Positions 33,332 through 43,471 of a DNA stretch of 64,000 nucleotides are shown here, in pieces (within the stretch, counting starts at the first letter, position 1; the number at the start of each line of letters is the position of its first letter). The notes under the pieces were generated by a model that saw nothing but the letters and a program-made list of their open reading frames with translations, made no database searches and was not told the origin of the DNA. The DNA is from Temnothorax longispinosus (lineage: Eukaryota; Arthropoda; Insecta; Hymenoptera; Formicidae). The stretch is from positions 1 to 64,000 of the forward strand of contig NW_027270473.1 in NCBI RefSeq assembly GCF_030848805.1, given 5' to 3'. Position numbers and translations under genes: made by a program.

Positions 33332-33811
33332 TGTTGTGCCGGGACCGTGAGTTGTTCTCAGGGTCGACACAGGATTCGGGAATCTCGGGTCGAAAAAGAA
33401 ACACTCGTCACGATGTATAACATTAACAGTCAAATATATTTTTTATTTACTCTTTGATACAGTTTCCTTTATTTCAGTTATGACACTCGCGTTTCAGTAA
33501 GTGATTTATGAGTCGTTAATTGGACGCACGTGTCCGCTAAGATGGTAACTCTAGCGACTGCCCGCCGCTCGTCGGAAAAGCGGGCTCTTTATCCGCTCGG
33601 TGTTGCTGGCTTAGTTGTTAGCGTTTTTGGCACCGTGATCAAAGGTCTAACAGGCAGGTGATGTCCGGGATGACCATATTTGGTCATTCCCGAAACTTGA
33701 GCAGGTTTTTGTGTCAGCGACCTTCGTCGCTAGGGTCAAATTACTGATAGGAGGCAACTCGGAGTTGCCAAATGCAATACTTAATCTATAATTCGTTGTG
33801 CGCTCACAACA
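33332..33811 (-). repeat. Gypsy 1 5' LTR
   Basis: 480 bp, matching 27,269-27,746. TCTT at 33,812-33,815 is the second copy of the target duplication, after which BEL gag resumes. Confidence 0.93.
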
Positions 33812-34599
33812 TCTTCAACCACTTAGTTGTTAAGCTCTTCGATCCGCGAACGCGACTTGAGTGGGAATCCTCCACCTCCGACTCTGTCGATCCGCAGGAG
33901 CACGACACTTTCACAGACTTTATTGCGAAACGTATTCTCACTCTAAACGCCGCGAAACCGAAAACCGTCGCGAAACTCCCGGAGTCCACTCGGTCCGCGA
34001 AGACTCACGTTGCGAAGCACGGTGCTAAAGACAGTTTCGACCCTCAGTGCGCCCTGTGCAAGGGAAAGCACTCACTTATGACGTGCAGCGAGTTCAAGGC
34101 CAAGCCCGCCAAAGACCGAAAGACGGTTGTCGAGACAAGCCGATTGTGCTTCAATTGCCTTGGCAATTACTCCGTCGCGAAGTGCCAATCCTCGAAGAAC
34201 TGCTTCACGTGTAAGGCTCGTCATCACACGATGCTTCATGAAGCATACGTTCCCGCGTCGACGTCCGAAGAGATCAGCGCGCTATCCGCCGTGCGTTTCG
34301 CTGACGACTGCAAGGCTATTCTCCTCGCAACCGCGCGAGTGACCATCGCCGACCGCCACGGAAATCCACATCCAGCACGAGGCCTTATCGACCAAGGGTT
34401 TGAGGTCTCCATTGTCGCCGAATCCCTCGTGCAGCGCTTGCACCTGCAACGCACTCGTTCCTCGGTGTCGATCTTTGGAATCGGGGGTTCGAAATCCGGG
34501 TCAACCCGAGGGAAGGTGATGGTCGGCCTCATATCCAAGACGACCGGAGCCACGATCACCGCCGTCGCGTTCGTGCTGCCCCGCCTTTCTCTCTACTAA
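33812..34599 (+). pseudogene. BEL/Pao gag 3' part and protease
   Basis: Continues the gag frame cut at 27,268: LVVKLFDPRTRLEWE and FTDFIAKRILTLN. The cysteine-rich nucleocapsid of BEL elements follows (CALCKGKHSLMTC, CFNCLGNYSVAKC, CFTCKARHHTMLH). The retropepsin of the A17 type follows with RGLIDQGFEVSIV, where the usual DQGSE reads DQGFE. The frame is lost near 34,590. Confidence 0.88.
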
Positions 34600-36951
34600 G
34601 GCTCGACGACAAAGAGCCTTTCTACGTGACCCCACCTCAAAGGAGCTGCCTCTAGCCGATGCGCAGTTTTCGGTTAGGGACCGGTCGAGCTACTTCTCGA
34701 AGCAGAAGTGTGCTCCACCATTCTCGAAGACGGCATTCAAAAAGGCGGGCCGCATGCTCCGATCGCTCAGAAGACGGCCTTCAGGTGGATCCTTTCCGGT
34801 GGCTGCGGTGCTTCGGCCCTCCACGCACGCGGCAGCTTCTAGGTGACGGCCGACCACGAGTTGGTCGATCTCGTGCGCCGCTTCTGGGAGCAAGAAGCAG
34901 AGCCTTCCGCTCCCGCCGCCCTCACGCCCGAAGAACAGCAGTGCGAGGACTTTTACGTGCGCACGCACTCCCGCACGGAGACGGGACGGTACGTGGTCCG
35001 ACTGCCGTTTTCCAAGGCGTTAACGACGTTGTCCGAAACTCGCCGACCGGCCGAACGCCTGCTGACCGCAATGGAGCGGAAGTGCCAAAGAGACTCCCGG
35101 TTCGGCGAGCTCTACCGCCAGTTCATGCGGGAGTATGAGGAGCTGAAACATATGGAGTTAGCCTTTGTCTCTCCAGTCAACGACATCAAGTGCTACCTAC
35201 CTCATCATGGAGTGATCCGAGAATCGAGCACCTCCACCAAACTCAGAGTGGTATTCAACGGGTCGCAACAAACGACGTCCGACGAATCGCTGAACCACCA
35301 CCTCCTCGTGGGCGCCAACCTGCTGCCCGCTCTAACCGACATCCTGATGCGCTGGCGCTGGCACCGCTACGCTTTCGTCACGGATATCGAAAAGATGTAC
35401 CGGCAGATCCTCATCCACCCGGACGATCAGAAGTACCAGTGCATCATCTGGCATTGCACCCTCCTCGCCTTCGTGTGCGTGTACCTGCTTTTAACGGTGA
35501 CGTACGGTCTCGCGTGCGCGCCCTTCTTGGCCATTCGGACGTTGGAACAATTAACCAACGACGAACAATCGCGATATCCCCGGGGAGCGATCACTTTGCT
35601 GGAGGACACTTACGTGGACGACGCCGTCTTGGGGGCGAACACGTTATCCGACACGATCGCTAAACAAACGGAACTCCGCGAGCTGTGCACGGCGGGCGGG
35701 TTCCCACTTTTAAAATGGGCCGCGAATTGCGAGAAAGTGCTGGCGGAAATCCCTCCCAAGCACCGATTCCACCTCGAACCGTACTCGTGGGAAAATGACA
35801 GTTTTTCCACTCTCGGGTTATTGTGGCACCCAAACGAGGACACTTTCGCGTTTGCGATTCACTCGCGCCCCGTCCTGGAATTCACGAAGAGACGCGTTCT
35901 CGCGGAAACCGCACGCCTTTTCGATCCGCTGGGATGGCTGGCTCCCGTTGTAATTCACGCGAAAATTCTTATCCAGTCCGCGTAGCTACAGCGACTCGAT
36001 TGGGACGATCCGCTTCCCGCCGCCGACGCGCACTGCTGGAAACTTTTCCTCGAGGAACTGCCTCTCCTCTCTCGCCTGCGCGTAAACCGCTGGCTTAGCA
36101 GCGGAAACGAGGACGCTCAAGTGGAGCTGCACGGCTTTGCCGACGCGTCCGAGCGAGGATACGCCGCGGCCGTGTACCTCCGCATCACCAGAAACGGCAC
36201 CGTGGCCTTTCACTTGCTGGCCGCGAAGAGCAAGGTGGCCCCGGTCAAGCAGGTGTCTCTGCCGCAGCTAGAACTCACTGCCGCCGCCTTGCTCACTTCT
36301 CTCACGTGTCACACTCGCTCCACATTGGTTCTGTTCACAGCACCCACCTTTCTGTGGTCAGACTCAAAGGTAACGCTTCACTGGATTAGAGAACACGCCT
36401 CCCGCTGAAAGACCTACGTGGCGAACCGCGTGGCTTATATCCAGCAAAAGCTCTCTGACGCTCGATGGCGACATGTCCCCTGGCGGGACAACTCGGCCGA
36501 CTGCGCTTCCAGAGGGATCGCTCCGGGAGAACTTCGGGAACATTTCTTGTGGTGAACTGGTCCAGTGGGTCCACCTGGCTCTGCGAGGACCGATCCCAGT
36601 GGCCGAGAGAGGGCCTCGAGATGTCAGTCAGCGAGCTGCCCGAACAAAGAGTCGTTGCACACGTCGCCACCGAGAAAATCAAGGCGGAACCTGAGATGCT
36701 TCTCCGGTTTTCCTCCTTGCACCGGCTTCTACGAGTCACGGCTTGGTGCTCTCGTTGGCGTCGCGCCGCTTCCCGCACCACCGCACTCACACTGCTATCA
36801 AATGAGATTAACGACGCACTGCTTCTCTGGCTTCGCGTGGTGCAAGCCCTGCACTTCGCCGACGAGATCACGTCACTTTCCGCAAACTGCACTGTGTCAC
36901 ATCGAAGCTCGCTGGCGAGCCTAAGTCCATTCCTGGATGACCACGGCGTTC
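34600..36951 (+). pseudogene. BEL/Pao reverse transcriptase and RNase H
   Basis: After a shifted linker (34,600-34,842), 34,843-35,985 encodes 380 aa with KCYLPHHGVIRE, TKLRVVFNGSQ, FVTDIEKMYRQI and the catalytic YVDDAVLGA. The frame ends at a TAG (35,983-35,985). RNase H continues in the same frame: ELHGFADASERGYAAAVYL, QLELTAAALL and LWSDSKVTLHWI, then a TGA at 36,406-36,408. The linker to integrase reaches GVL at 36,951, where the TGA-flanked element is inserted. The RT core itself is uninterrupted. Confidence 0.9.
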
Positions 36952-37872
36952 TGACAAGGGAACGGTCGGAAGTGTCTCTACCCGATTTGGATGCGCTTTG
37001 GATATGTTGTTGAGCATGAAAAAATATTAGACTCGTATTTTTTTTGCTGCGTATCTAGACGTTTAGGGGTTGAAACAACCCCTTAAAAATAACGACCGAT
37101 TTGGATGCGCTTTGGATATGTTGTAGAGCATAAAAAAAATTAAACACGTGTTTTTTTTAGCTGCGTATCTTGACGTTTAGGGGTTGAAACAACCTCTTGA
37201 TAATAACGGATTTTATAGTTTTTAGCGAATATCTTCGAAAATATAAGGCGTATGAAAAAAAGTTTGATACAAAAAGTTTATGGCTTTTTGTGCTCTTTAC
37301 AATGGCGTAATCAGATTTTTTAAATTTGTCACATTTTTTAATTTAACCCCACCCCCACCTACTATTTTTGCCAAATATAACAATTTTTCCAACGCAAATT
37401 TAAGAGCGTCGAATTCCAAATATATCCTTTTATTATGATACCATTATTCGATTTTTGGCAAGACGAGATGATATGTGGTATAGGCGTCGTTCAATGTTTT
37501 CTTTTACTTTTTCTTCCTCCGAAGTTGTCGAACTTGGTGAATAGTTGAAAGCAGTGAAAGTTGCAGAAAGTAGCATTATTACATTGTATGGATTAAACTT
37601 TATTCTGAAAGATATTAAAATTAAATATTTGTCTCAAACTTTAATTATATAAATAAATACACACTTTATAATTAATAGAGTGGTTTTTATGTTAGGTTTG
37701 ATACCGTCTCTTTTTCTTCTCTATTTCTTGATTACAAAAGGTATGTGAATAAAAAATTAATTAATTAATGACAATAGAGAGACAGCAATAAAAAATATTG
37801 AAATATTCGGATACTCTGACAAGGAGGTAATCTGAAAGAAGCAAACAAAAAAATTAACTTTATTAACTAAAA

Positions 37873-38036
37873 ATAATTTTTTTACAACACCTCCACGGAA
37901 AGTCCGACTTTCCATGCCTGGACTTTCCTCCCTAGAAAGGAAAACGGTTACTTTTCGCCCGCTATGCCGCCCTAGCATAAAATTGGTCACTTTCGCCCCT
38001 CTCTAGGCATGGAAGTCGAACTTTTCATTAGTGTTG
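37873..38036. repeat. Inverted repeat in the centre of the TGA element
   Basis: ACAACACCTCCACGGAAAGT...CCATGCCT on the left pairs with AGGCATGGAAGTCGAACTTTT...GTGTTGT on the right, interrupted by an AAAGG/GGCGAAAG-containing middle. It is a small MITE-like structure. Confidence 0.55.
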
Positions 38037-38475
38037 TGAAAAATATCGTGTGCACTTCGGATCGAAAGCTTTTTCAGACTCGTGTGATTTGCCGCTCTTG
38101 CTTTTGACTCGGGTAGCAAACTTCACACTCGTCTGAAAAACGCTGCTTTCTTCTCTTGGTGCACAATATACTATAGTAGGTGCTTACAACGTGATATTTT
38201 ATGAGCAAAAAAGATTATATAGTCACTGGCAAGATTGGCAAAAAATTGAGTAAGAACTGAATAAAAAATTATATTAAATATTCAATATCAAAGAAAAAAG
38301 TAACAAACGTAAGAAACCAATAAAAGTTAACAATAAAAATGCACTTACATGTTCACAAAACGACAGCGTACAACACAGTTCTTTACACTTCAGACTTATG
38401 ATCTGAAATGTTTCCTTTTCGAAATTATGACACAAGCAAATGATATACAAATGCGTGAATTTGGTTGTTGATTTT

Positions 38476-38751
38476 GTTATGCCGTAACCGGGATAGTATA
38501 TTATTGTAGCGGTTAATGTGACACACGTGTTCGTTCAGATTATAATTTGCGACTGCCCGCCCGATCTTACAATTCGGCGGTATTTATAATGTCGGAGTCG
38601 ACATTCCGTTGCTAGTCCAGGACTCTCGAAATAGCGTTAACCTCTCGCTGTCAGCGCCTTGCGCTGGCCTTCGCATCAACGCTTTCGGTCATCCCGGAGT
38701 TGAAATGGAAATTTTTAAGCGTACGGCGCAACTTGAACAGAAATAACGCAA
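38476..38751. repeat. Probable solo LTR related to the gypsy 1 LTR
   Basis: Starts TGTTATGCCGTAACCGGGA and shares blocks with the gypsy 1 LTR in the same order (ACACGTGT, GCGACTGCCCGCC, GGTCATCCCG). It ends about AACGCAACA. No internal sequence is attached and a target duplication was not found. It sits inside the TGA element, a fourth nesting level. Confidence 0.55.
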
Positions 38752-39312
38752 CACCTACCTACAGCGCGACGCCTATACCACATATCATCTCGTATTGCCA
38801 AAAATCTAATAATGGTATCATAATAAAAATACACATGGATGTATTTGGCATTTGACGCTCTTAAATTTGCGTTGGAAAAATTGTTATATTTGGCAAAAAT
38901 AATAGGTAGGGGTGGGGTTAAATTAAAAAATGTGACAAATTTAAAAAATCTGATTACGCCATTGTAAAGAGCACAAAAAGCCATAAACTTTTTGTATCAA
39001 ACTTTTTTTCATACGCCTTATATTTTCGAAGATATTCGCTAAAAACTATAAAATCCGTTATTTTCAAGGGGTTGTTTCAACCCTTAAACGTCGAGGTACG
39101 CAGCTAAAAAAACACGTGTCTAATGTTTTTTGATGCTCTACAATATATCCAAAGCGCATCCAAATCGGTCGTTATTTTTAAGGGGTTGTTTCAATCCCTA
39201 AACGTCGAGATACGCAGCAAAAAAAATACGAATCTAATATTTTTTGATGCTCAACAACATATTCAAAGCGCATCCAAATCGGGTAGGGACACTTCCAACC
39301 GTTCCCTTGTGA

Positions 39313-40471
39313 GAGTCGGAGGCCGCCTCAAGCATGCCATGCTTTCCACCGATGAGCGACATCCTATGATCGCACCGCCGTCCTCGTGGCTCACTCGATT
39401 GCTCATTGAGTCGTGCCACCGTCGAACACTGCACGGAGGAGTGCAGCTCACCCTCGACTTACTTCGCCTCCGCTTCTGGATCCCTCGAGGCCGCTCCGTT
39501 GTCAAACAGCGGCTGCATCGCTGTATCACGTGCACCCGCTGGCGAGCCACGGCACCCCAACCTCCGATGGGCAACCTCCCGAGAGGACGAGTCACTCCAG
39601 CGCACCCATTCCTCCGGACCGGCCTGGACTACGCCGGCTCGATCTTCATCCGCACGAGCAAAAGCCGCGGACACCGAGCGCACAAGCCTTCATCGCCGTG
39701 TTCGTGTGCCTCTGCACCAAGGCAGTGCACCTCGACGTGGTCTCTGATTACACGACCGAAGCCTTCCTTGGCGCTTTCCGTCGCTTCACGGCACGTCGAG
39801 GCCTCTGCGAAAAACTCTATTCCGATTCCGGCACCAATTTCTTGGGAGCAGACCGAGTCCTGCGAGAGCTCTTTCGCGCTTCGTCTACCGACGCCCGTCG
39901 CCTTGCTCACGTCGCTGCCACGGAAGGCATCAAGTGGCACTTTAACCCGCCGGTTGCACCGCACTTCGGCGGATTGTGGGAGGCTGCCGTCAAGTCCACC
40001 AAGTTCCACCTCCGTCGGGTCATCGGAGAGACCAAACTCACATTCGAGGAGATGAGCACCTTCCTCGCTCAGGTCGAAGCCTGCTTGAATTCCAGGCTGC
40101 TGCAGGCTTTGTTCGACGATCCGGACGACATGTCCGCTCTCACCCCAGGGCACTTCCTAATTGGTGCTCCTCTCCTGGCTGTTCCCGAACCCTTCTTGAC
40201 TGACACTGCTGAGAGCTCACTTTCCCGGTGGCAACACCTCCAAAAAATGCGCGATCACTTTTGGTCACGGTGGTCACACGAGTACATCAACGGGATGATA
40301 GCTCGCTCGAAGTGGCTCAAATCCGAGGACCTGCCGTCGGATCCCTGTGCCTGGTGCGCGCTGATAGCACACCACCGAGTCGATGGCCTCTCGCCCGCAT
40401 CATTCAGCTGCACCCCGGAGACGACGGCGTCGTTCAAGTGGCGACGATTCGGACCGCTACGTCAGAGCTAG
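39313..40471 (+). pseudogene. BEL/Pao integrase
   Basis: Resumes after the TGA element with RVGGRLKHAML. The zinc-binding N-terminal region reads LLIESCHRRTLHGG and HRCITCTRW. A frameshift near 39,685 moves the core to the frame of 39,413-40,471, with KAVHLDVVSDYTTEAFLG, YSDSGTNFLGA and HFNPPVAPHFGGLWEAAVKS, containing the D, D and E of the catalytic triad. The C-terminal part reaches a stop at 40,471. Integrase would insert the cDNA and make the 5-bp duplication; this copy is dead because of the shift. Confidence 0.9.
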
Positions 40472-40917
40472 TTCGACCACTGTGCAAGGTCGTGCTTCTA
40501 CTCGGGACTGAGGACCAGCCGCCGCCGAGGGATGCGTGAGCCCACCGACACTCATTGTCACTTAATTGTTCTTGTAGGCCTTCCGCCAATATTTTACGTT
40601 CACTTCACAATCGTCTTTATTGGCTTTCTGCCTATGTTCAAAGCTCACGTAACCGTAAGCAACTTAAGATTTCCTTCGCGACACACTATTTCACTTTTCA
40701 TATATCTCTGAACTCTTCACGTCACTTATATCGCGAATGTTTATGTGTCTCGCTCGAGATCACCGCGTGTTGTGACACTGCGCAGCCGCACCACTCCGCC
40801 ATTGCTCGCCAGCACCTCGCGCCGGAATCGCGATCATGCAAATCGATCGTATATCGATTCTTCCTGCCGCGATTTCGGTCGCACCATCGAGCGCACCGTC
40901 TCGTTTCGTCAAACATG
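40472..40917. other. BEL/Pao 3' untranslated region
   Basis: No ORF with known motifs; lies between the integrase stop and the polypurine tract. Confidence 0.6.
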
Positions 40918-40932
40918 ACGAGGCGGGCGGGA
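40918..40932 (+). other. BEL/Pao polypurine tract
   Basis: CGAGGCGGGCGGGA lies directly before the 3' LTR start TGTTTGAG. Confidence 0.75.
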
Positions 40933-42204
40933 TGTTTGAGATCGTGGAATTCAGTACGGAAAATCGCTTTCGGTTGCAAGTCTGTACTCGCACGGGTAGC
41001 ACGACTAAATATCTTCGACACAATATTTTCGACAAAATATCTCATTGCTTTTATTTGTTGTAATAAACGCCAATTTTGCAATAAACGCCACACTATGTGT
41101 CTAGTATAATAATAGTGGAGCCCCCCGCTGGGGGGCGGAACCTACTGCCACCACGCAAAGACTTTCCACGCGAAACGAAATGCTACATGGGTTTATAACT
41201 TTCCACGCGTGGAAAGTCCACGCATGTACTTTGAAGGCACACTATGTGTCTAGTTAATAATAGTGGAGCCCCCCGCAGGGGGGCGGAACCTACTGCCTCC
41301 ACGCATACATTGTCCACGCGAAATGAGGTGCCACATGGGTTCACAACTTTCCAAGTGGATTTGCAATAAACGCCTTATGTTCAGCTATATTGTTGATATT
41401 TGTGAAATTATCTGTCGGCGAGATACTTTGTCGGTGAGATATTTTGACCAAGATATTTTGTCGAAAGTATTTAGTCGGAGATCAATTGTTACGCAGCCAC
41501 TCGCACGCGTTTAATAAAGTAAAAATAAATTGGTCGTGTTAATGTTCAGTATAGCATGGATTTTTCTATCGTTCGCATTCCAGAAAGTTTGCCGACATTC
41601 GCTCGGCAAAAACAAAGTCAAGCAACCGCTCTTACACAAAGGAAAGACCCATGCTATAAACATTGCGAACGAAAGCAGGCAACGATCTCGTCGGATCGTC
41701 AAACGAAACTTTGCCGTGAGCGCGATGACGTAGACCGCCGATGGCCAATCACCCTCCCAAAATTCGAGCCACACGCAAGTAGCTACCAATCAAACACTGA
41801 GTCCTCGAATATCCTTCGATGTTTGTAAAACGCGATAAATTTATTGGTGATTAGCCAGGAGAGAGCATCGTCTCGGAGGTAATAAAAGACCGCCGCTGCG
41901 CCGCGAAACCGCTCTCGCTCGCAGATCACCCGCCTAGTATATTATACGACCGCTTGCACACCGCTTATCACCGCCTTTCGCTTAGCAATTCGCACTCGAT
42001 CGCTTAACCGATTTCGCCGCTTTTGCCGTGCTAACGTCTGTACGCGCTACCGCTCACGGCACTTTGCCTGAAAAAGACTCCTGTAAATACTTGTACATAT
42101 ATATATTTAGACATTATAAACTTTGTTTCGTATTTCTGACTTTTTATTTTACGTGCGTGTACTGGTCTTCCTCGTGCTGTCTCTAACCCGCGGACTCTCG
42201 AACA
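40933..42204 (+). repeat. BEL/Pao 3' LTR, interrupted
   Basis: Matches the 5' LTR in two parts, 40,933-40,994 and 41,508-42,204, split by a 504-bp element with its 9-bp duplication. It ends CTCTCGAACA and is followed by ATAAT at 42,205-42,209. Confidence 0.93.
40995..41498. mobile_element. 504-bp non-autonomous element with 9-bp duplication
   Basis: ACTCGCACG flanks it on both sides (40,986-40,994 and 41,499-41,507), and the 5' LTR shows the uninterrupted site. The ends are imperfect inverted repeats sharing CGACTAAATA.CTTTCGACA.AATATCT. A unit of about 148 bp (CACACTATGTGTCTAGT...) is tandemly duplicated inside at about 41,089 and 41,237. No ORF is present. A 9-bp duplication suits Mutator-like or Merlin-like elements. 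Confidence 0.85.
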
Positions 42205-42209
42205 ATAAT

Positions 42210-42388
42210 TGTTCAAAACTGTTTTAAAAATGTCTTAGCTGTTCGATAGTTGTTTTTAAAGATGTTTTTAGGATGTTTTAGTTGTTTGATAGTTGTTTTA
42301 AAGATGTTTTAAAGATATTTGATAGTTTTAAAGATGTTTTAAAAATGTTTTAGTTGTTTGATACTTGTTCAATAGCTGTCTTTTTTCT
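42210..42388. repeat. Right half of the GTTTTAGTTGTTTGATA repeat tract
   Basis: Continues the tract broken by BEL at 25,718: irregular units of GTTTTAAAGATGTTTTA and TTGTTTGATAGTT type. Confidence 0.65.
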
Positions 42389-42715
42389 CGCGAGGATTAT
42401 TTTTGCATAACATAATATGCCGCAGATAAATCACGCGCATCCTCGTTTCTCATTTTATTCGATAGAGGTTCATAGTATCCACCCGCGATTGCAAGATGCA
42501 ACGGTAAGTAGAAGATTATTTTTCATGACAGCTAGTTTTTGATAACATAATATGCCGCAGGTAAATCACGCGCATCCTCGCCCCTCATTTTTTCGATAGC
42601 GGTTTAGAGTATCCACCCGCGATTGCAAGATGCAAAAATAAGTAGAAGATTATTGTTTCATGATAGCTAGTTTTTGGTAATATAATATGTCACAGATAAA
42701 TCACATACAACCCTC
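42389..42715 (+). repeat. Three tandem copies of a unit of about 135 bp upstream of a promoter
   Basis: The block CATAACATAATATGCCGCAG...TCACGCGCATCCTCG...GTATCCACCCGCGATTGCAAGATGCAA is repeated at about 42,406 and 42,541, and a third, shorter, more diverged copy starts near 42,674. It ends just before the TATA box at 42,737 and may act as an upstream control region. Confidence 0.8.
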
Positions 42716-42736
42716 CCTCTTCATTTTTTCAATGCT

Positions 42737-42770
42737 CTATAAATTGAGCTCGGGCTAGAGCGCGGTCAGT
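42737..42770 (+). promoter_or_regulatory. Core promoter: TATA box and TCAGT initiator
   Basis: CTATAAAT at 42,737-42,744 and TCAGT at 42,766-42,770 place the initiator A about 30 nt downstream of the TATA box, the arthropod consensus spacing. A spliced small ORF follows. Confidence 0.7.
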
Positions 42771-42916
42771 ATAACGACCATCCTCAGTAAAAGAAAGTAA
42801 AGGGCACATTAAGTAAAAAATGGAGTACATAGAAGTATTTTTCCCAAGGGACATCATGGAATAGTGTGACAAAGTGTAGTGACATATAATATAGAGTTTT
42901 TTCCTTTGTTTAGTGG

Positions 42917-43332
42917 ATGTGGCCGCGATGGGTGCGGCGCTTTTTAAGAATCGAGGTGCAGATGGAGGACTGGTGGGTGCGGATCCGCATCCCCCGAGAT
43001 TACGTGAGTATTATTTTTTTTCTTTGTGCGTGCGTGCGCGTGTTTTAAGACAAAATTAATATTTTTTATGTTGATTTTACAGCCGCAGATGGATTACATA
43101 ATACCAGGTTTGATTAATATTGAATACATGCGGTGGATGCGAAAGGAGAGGCGGGCAAATCGAGAACTGCAGGACATATTGTGGGAGCACAACCAATTCG
43201 ATATTTACGGAGTACGACGACTCTTCGGGGAGGACATTGAGGAGGAAGAAGAAGAATACTGGTATGCCAATCGTTTTTCCAATATAAATATTGAATCCTT
43301 AATCGTGTTATTGCATTGTGTGTTTCAGGTGA
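42917..43332 (+). CDS. Small spliced gene, unrecognised product of about 89 aa
   Basis: I assemble exons 42,917-43,003, 43,083-43,261 and 43,329-43,332. The intron at 43,004-43,082 is bounded by GTGAGT and TTTTACAG, and the join keeps the frame (IPRDY then PQMDYIIPG). A possible 67-bp intron (GTATGC...GTGTTTCAG) puts a stop right after EEEEEEYW; without it the frame runs on to 43,403 and adds a hydrophobic tail. An acceptor-like TTTGTTTAG precedes the ATG, implying a non-coding first exon from the initiator at 42,768. The product begins MWPRWVRRFLRIEV, is basic in the middle and ends in a run of glutamates. No family is recognised. AATAAA lies at 43,407. It may belong to the same mobile unit as the capsid-like remnants at 24,233-25,586, from which the BEL insertion separated it. 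Confidence 0.5.
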
Positions 43333-43406
43333 AGAAGAACTTTCATGCCACTAAGCCTTATGAAGTATTTTTTATTACTATTATTTTATTATTATTTACA
43401 TGACAA

Positions 43407-43412
43407 ATAAAT
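43407..43412 (+). terminator. Polyadenylation signal AATAAA
   Basis: AATAAA lies 75 nt after the predicted stop of the small spliced gene. Confidence 0.45.
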
Positions 43413-43417
43413 AAGTA

Positions 43418-43420
<3 letters not shown>

Positions 43421-43469
<49 letters not shown>
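43421..43469 (+). repeat. (TA)n microsatellite
   Basis: About 24 TA/TG dinucleotides. The C-terminal end of the gypsy 2 env is lost at this tract. Confidence 0.95.

Positions 43470-43471
<2 letters not shown>

Larger units (their letters stand above)
27269..33811 (-). mobile_element. Gypsy 1: Ty3/gypsy element inserted in BEL gag, internally deleted
   Basis: Two LTRs of 478 and 480 bp, a TCTT duplication, a primer site next to the right LTR and a polypurine tract next to the left LTR show minus-strand orientation. Gag, protease, reverse transcriptase and part of RNase H are present in order from 33,000 down to about 29,115, all with stops or shifts. The rest of RNase H, the integrase and any env are missing, and 27,760-29,115 holds other sequence. 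Gag and pol resemble those of gypsy 2 (43,470-56,616), so the two belong to the same broad lineage. Confidence 0.92.
36955..39309. mobile_element. Long-TIR DNA element with TGA duplication, 2.36 kb
   Basis: The ends are CAAGGGAACGGTCGGAAG and its inverted copy. The terminal inverted repeats run about 500-550 bp (36,955 to about 37,495, and about 38,760 to 39,309), and TGA duplications flank it (36,952-36,954, 39,310-39,312). Removing the element and one TGA restores the BEL frame GVLRVGGR. Each arm holds two tandem copies of a unit of about 113 bp starting GATTTGGATGCGCTTTGGAT. The centre has no transposase ORF and includes a probable solo LTR. The 3-bp duplication and long TIRs leave the superfamily open. 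Confidence 0.9.
25719..42204 (+). mobile_element. BEL/Pao LTR retrotransposon with three nested insertions
   Basis: Paired LTRs (25,719-26,465 and 40,933-42,204), TGTTTGAGATCG starts, ends in AACA/AAACA, ATAAT duplication, a polypurine tract before the 3' LTR and BEL-type gag-pol between. Removing the insertions at 27,269-33,811 (gypsy), 36,955-39,309 (long-TIR element) and 40,995-41,498 (9-bp-duplication element), with one duplication copy each, leaves about 7.1 kb, normal for the family. Gag, RNase H and integrase carry stops or frameshifts, so it is non-autonomous. Host transcription would read into the elements nested inside. Confidence 0.93.
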
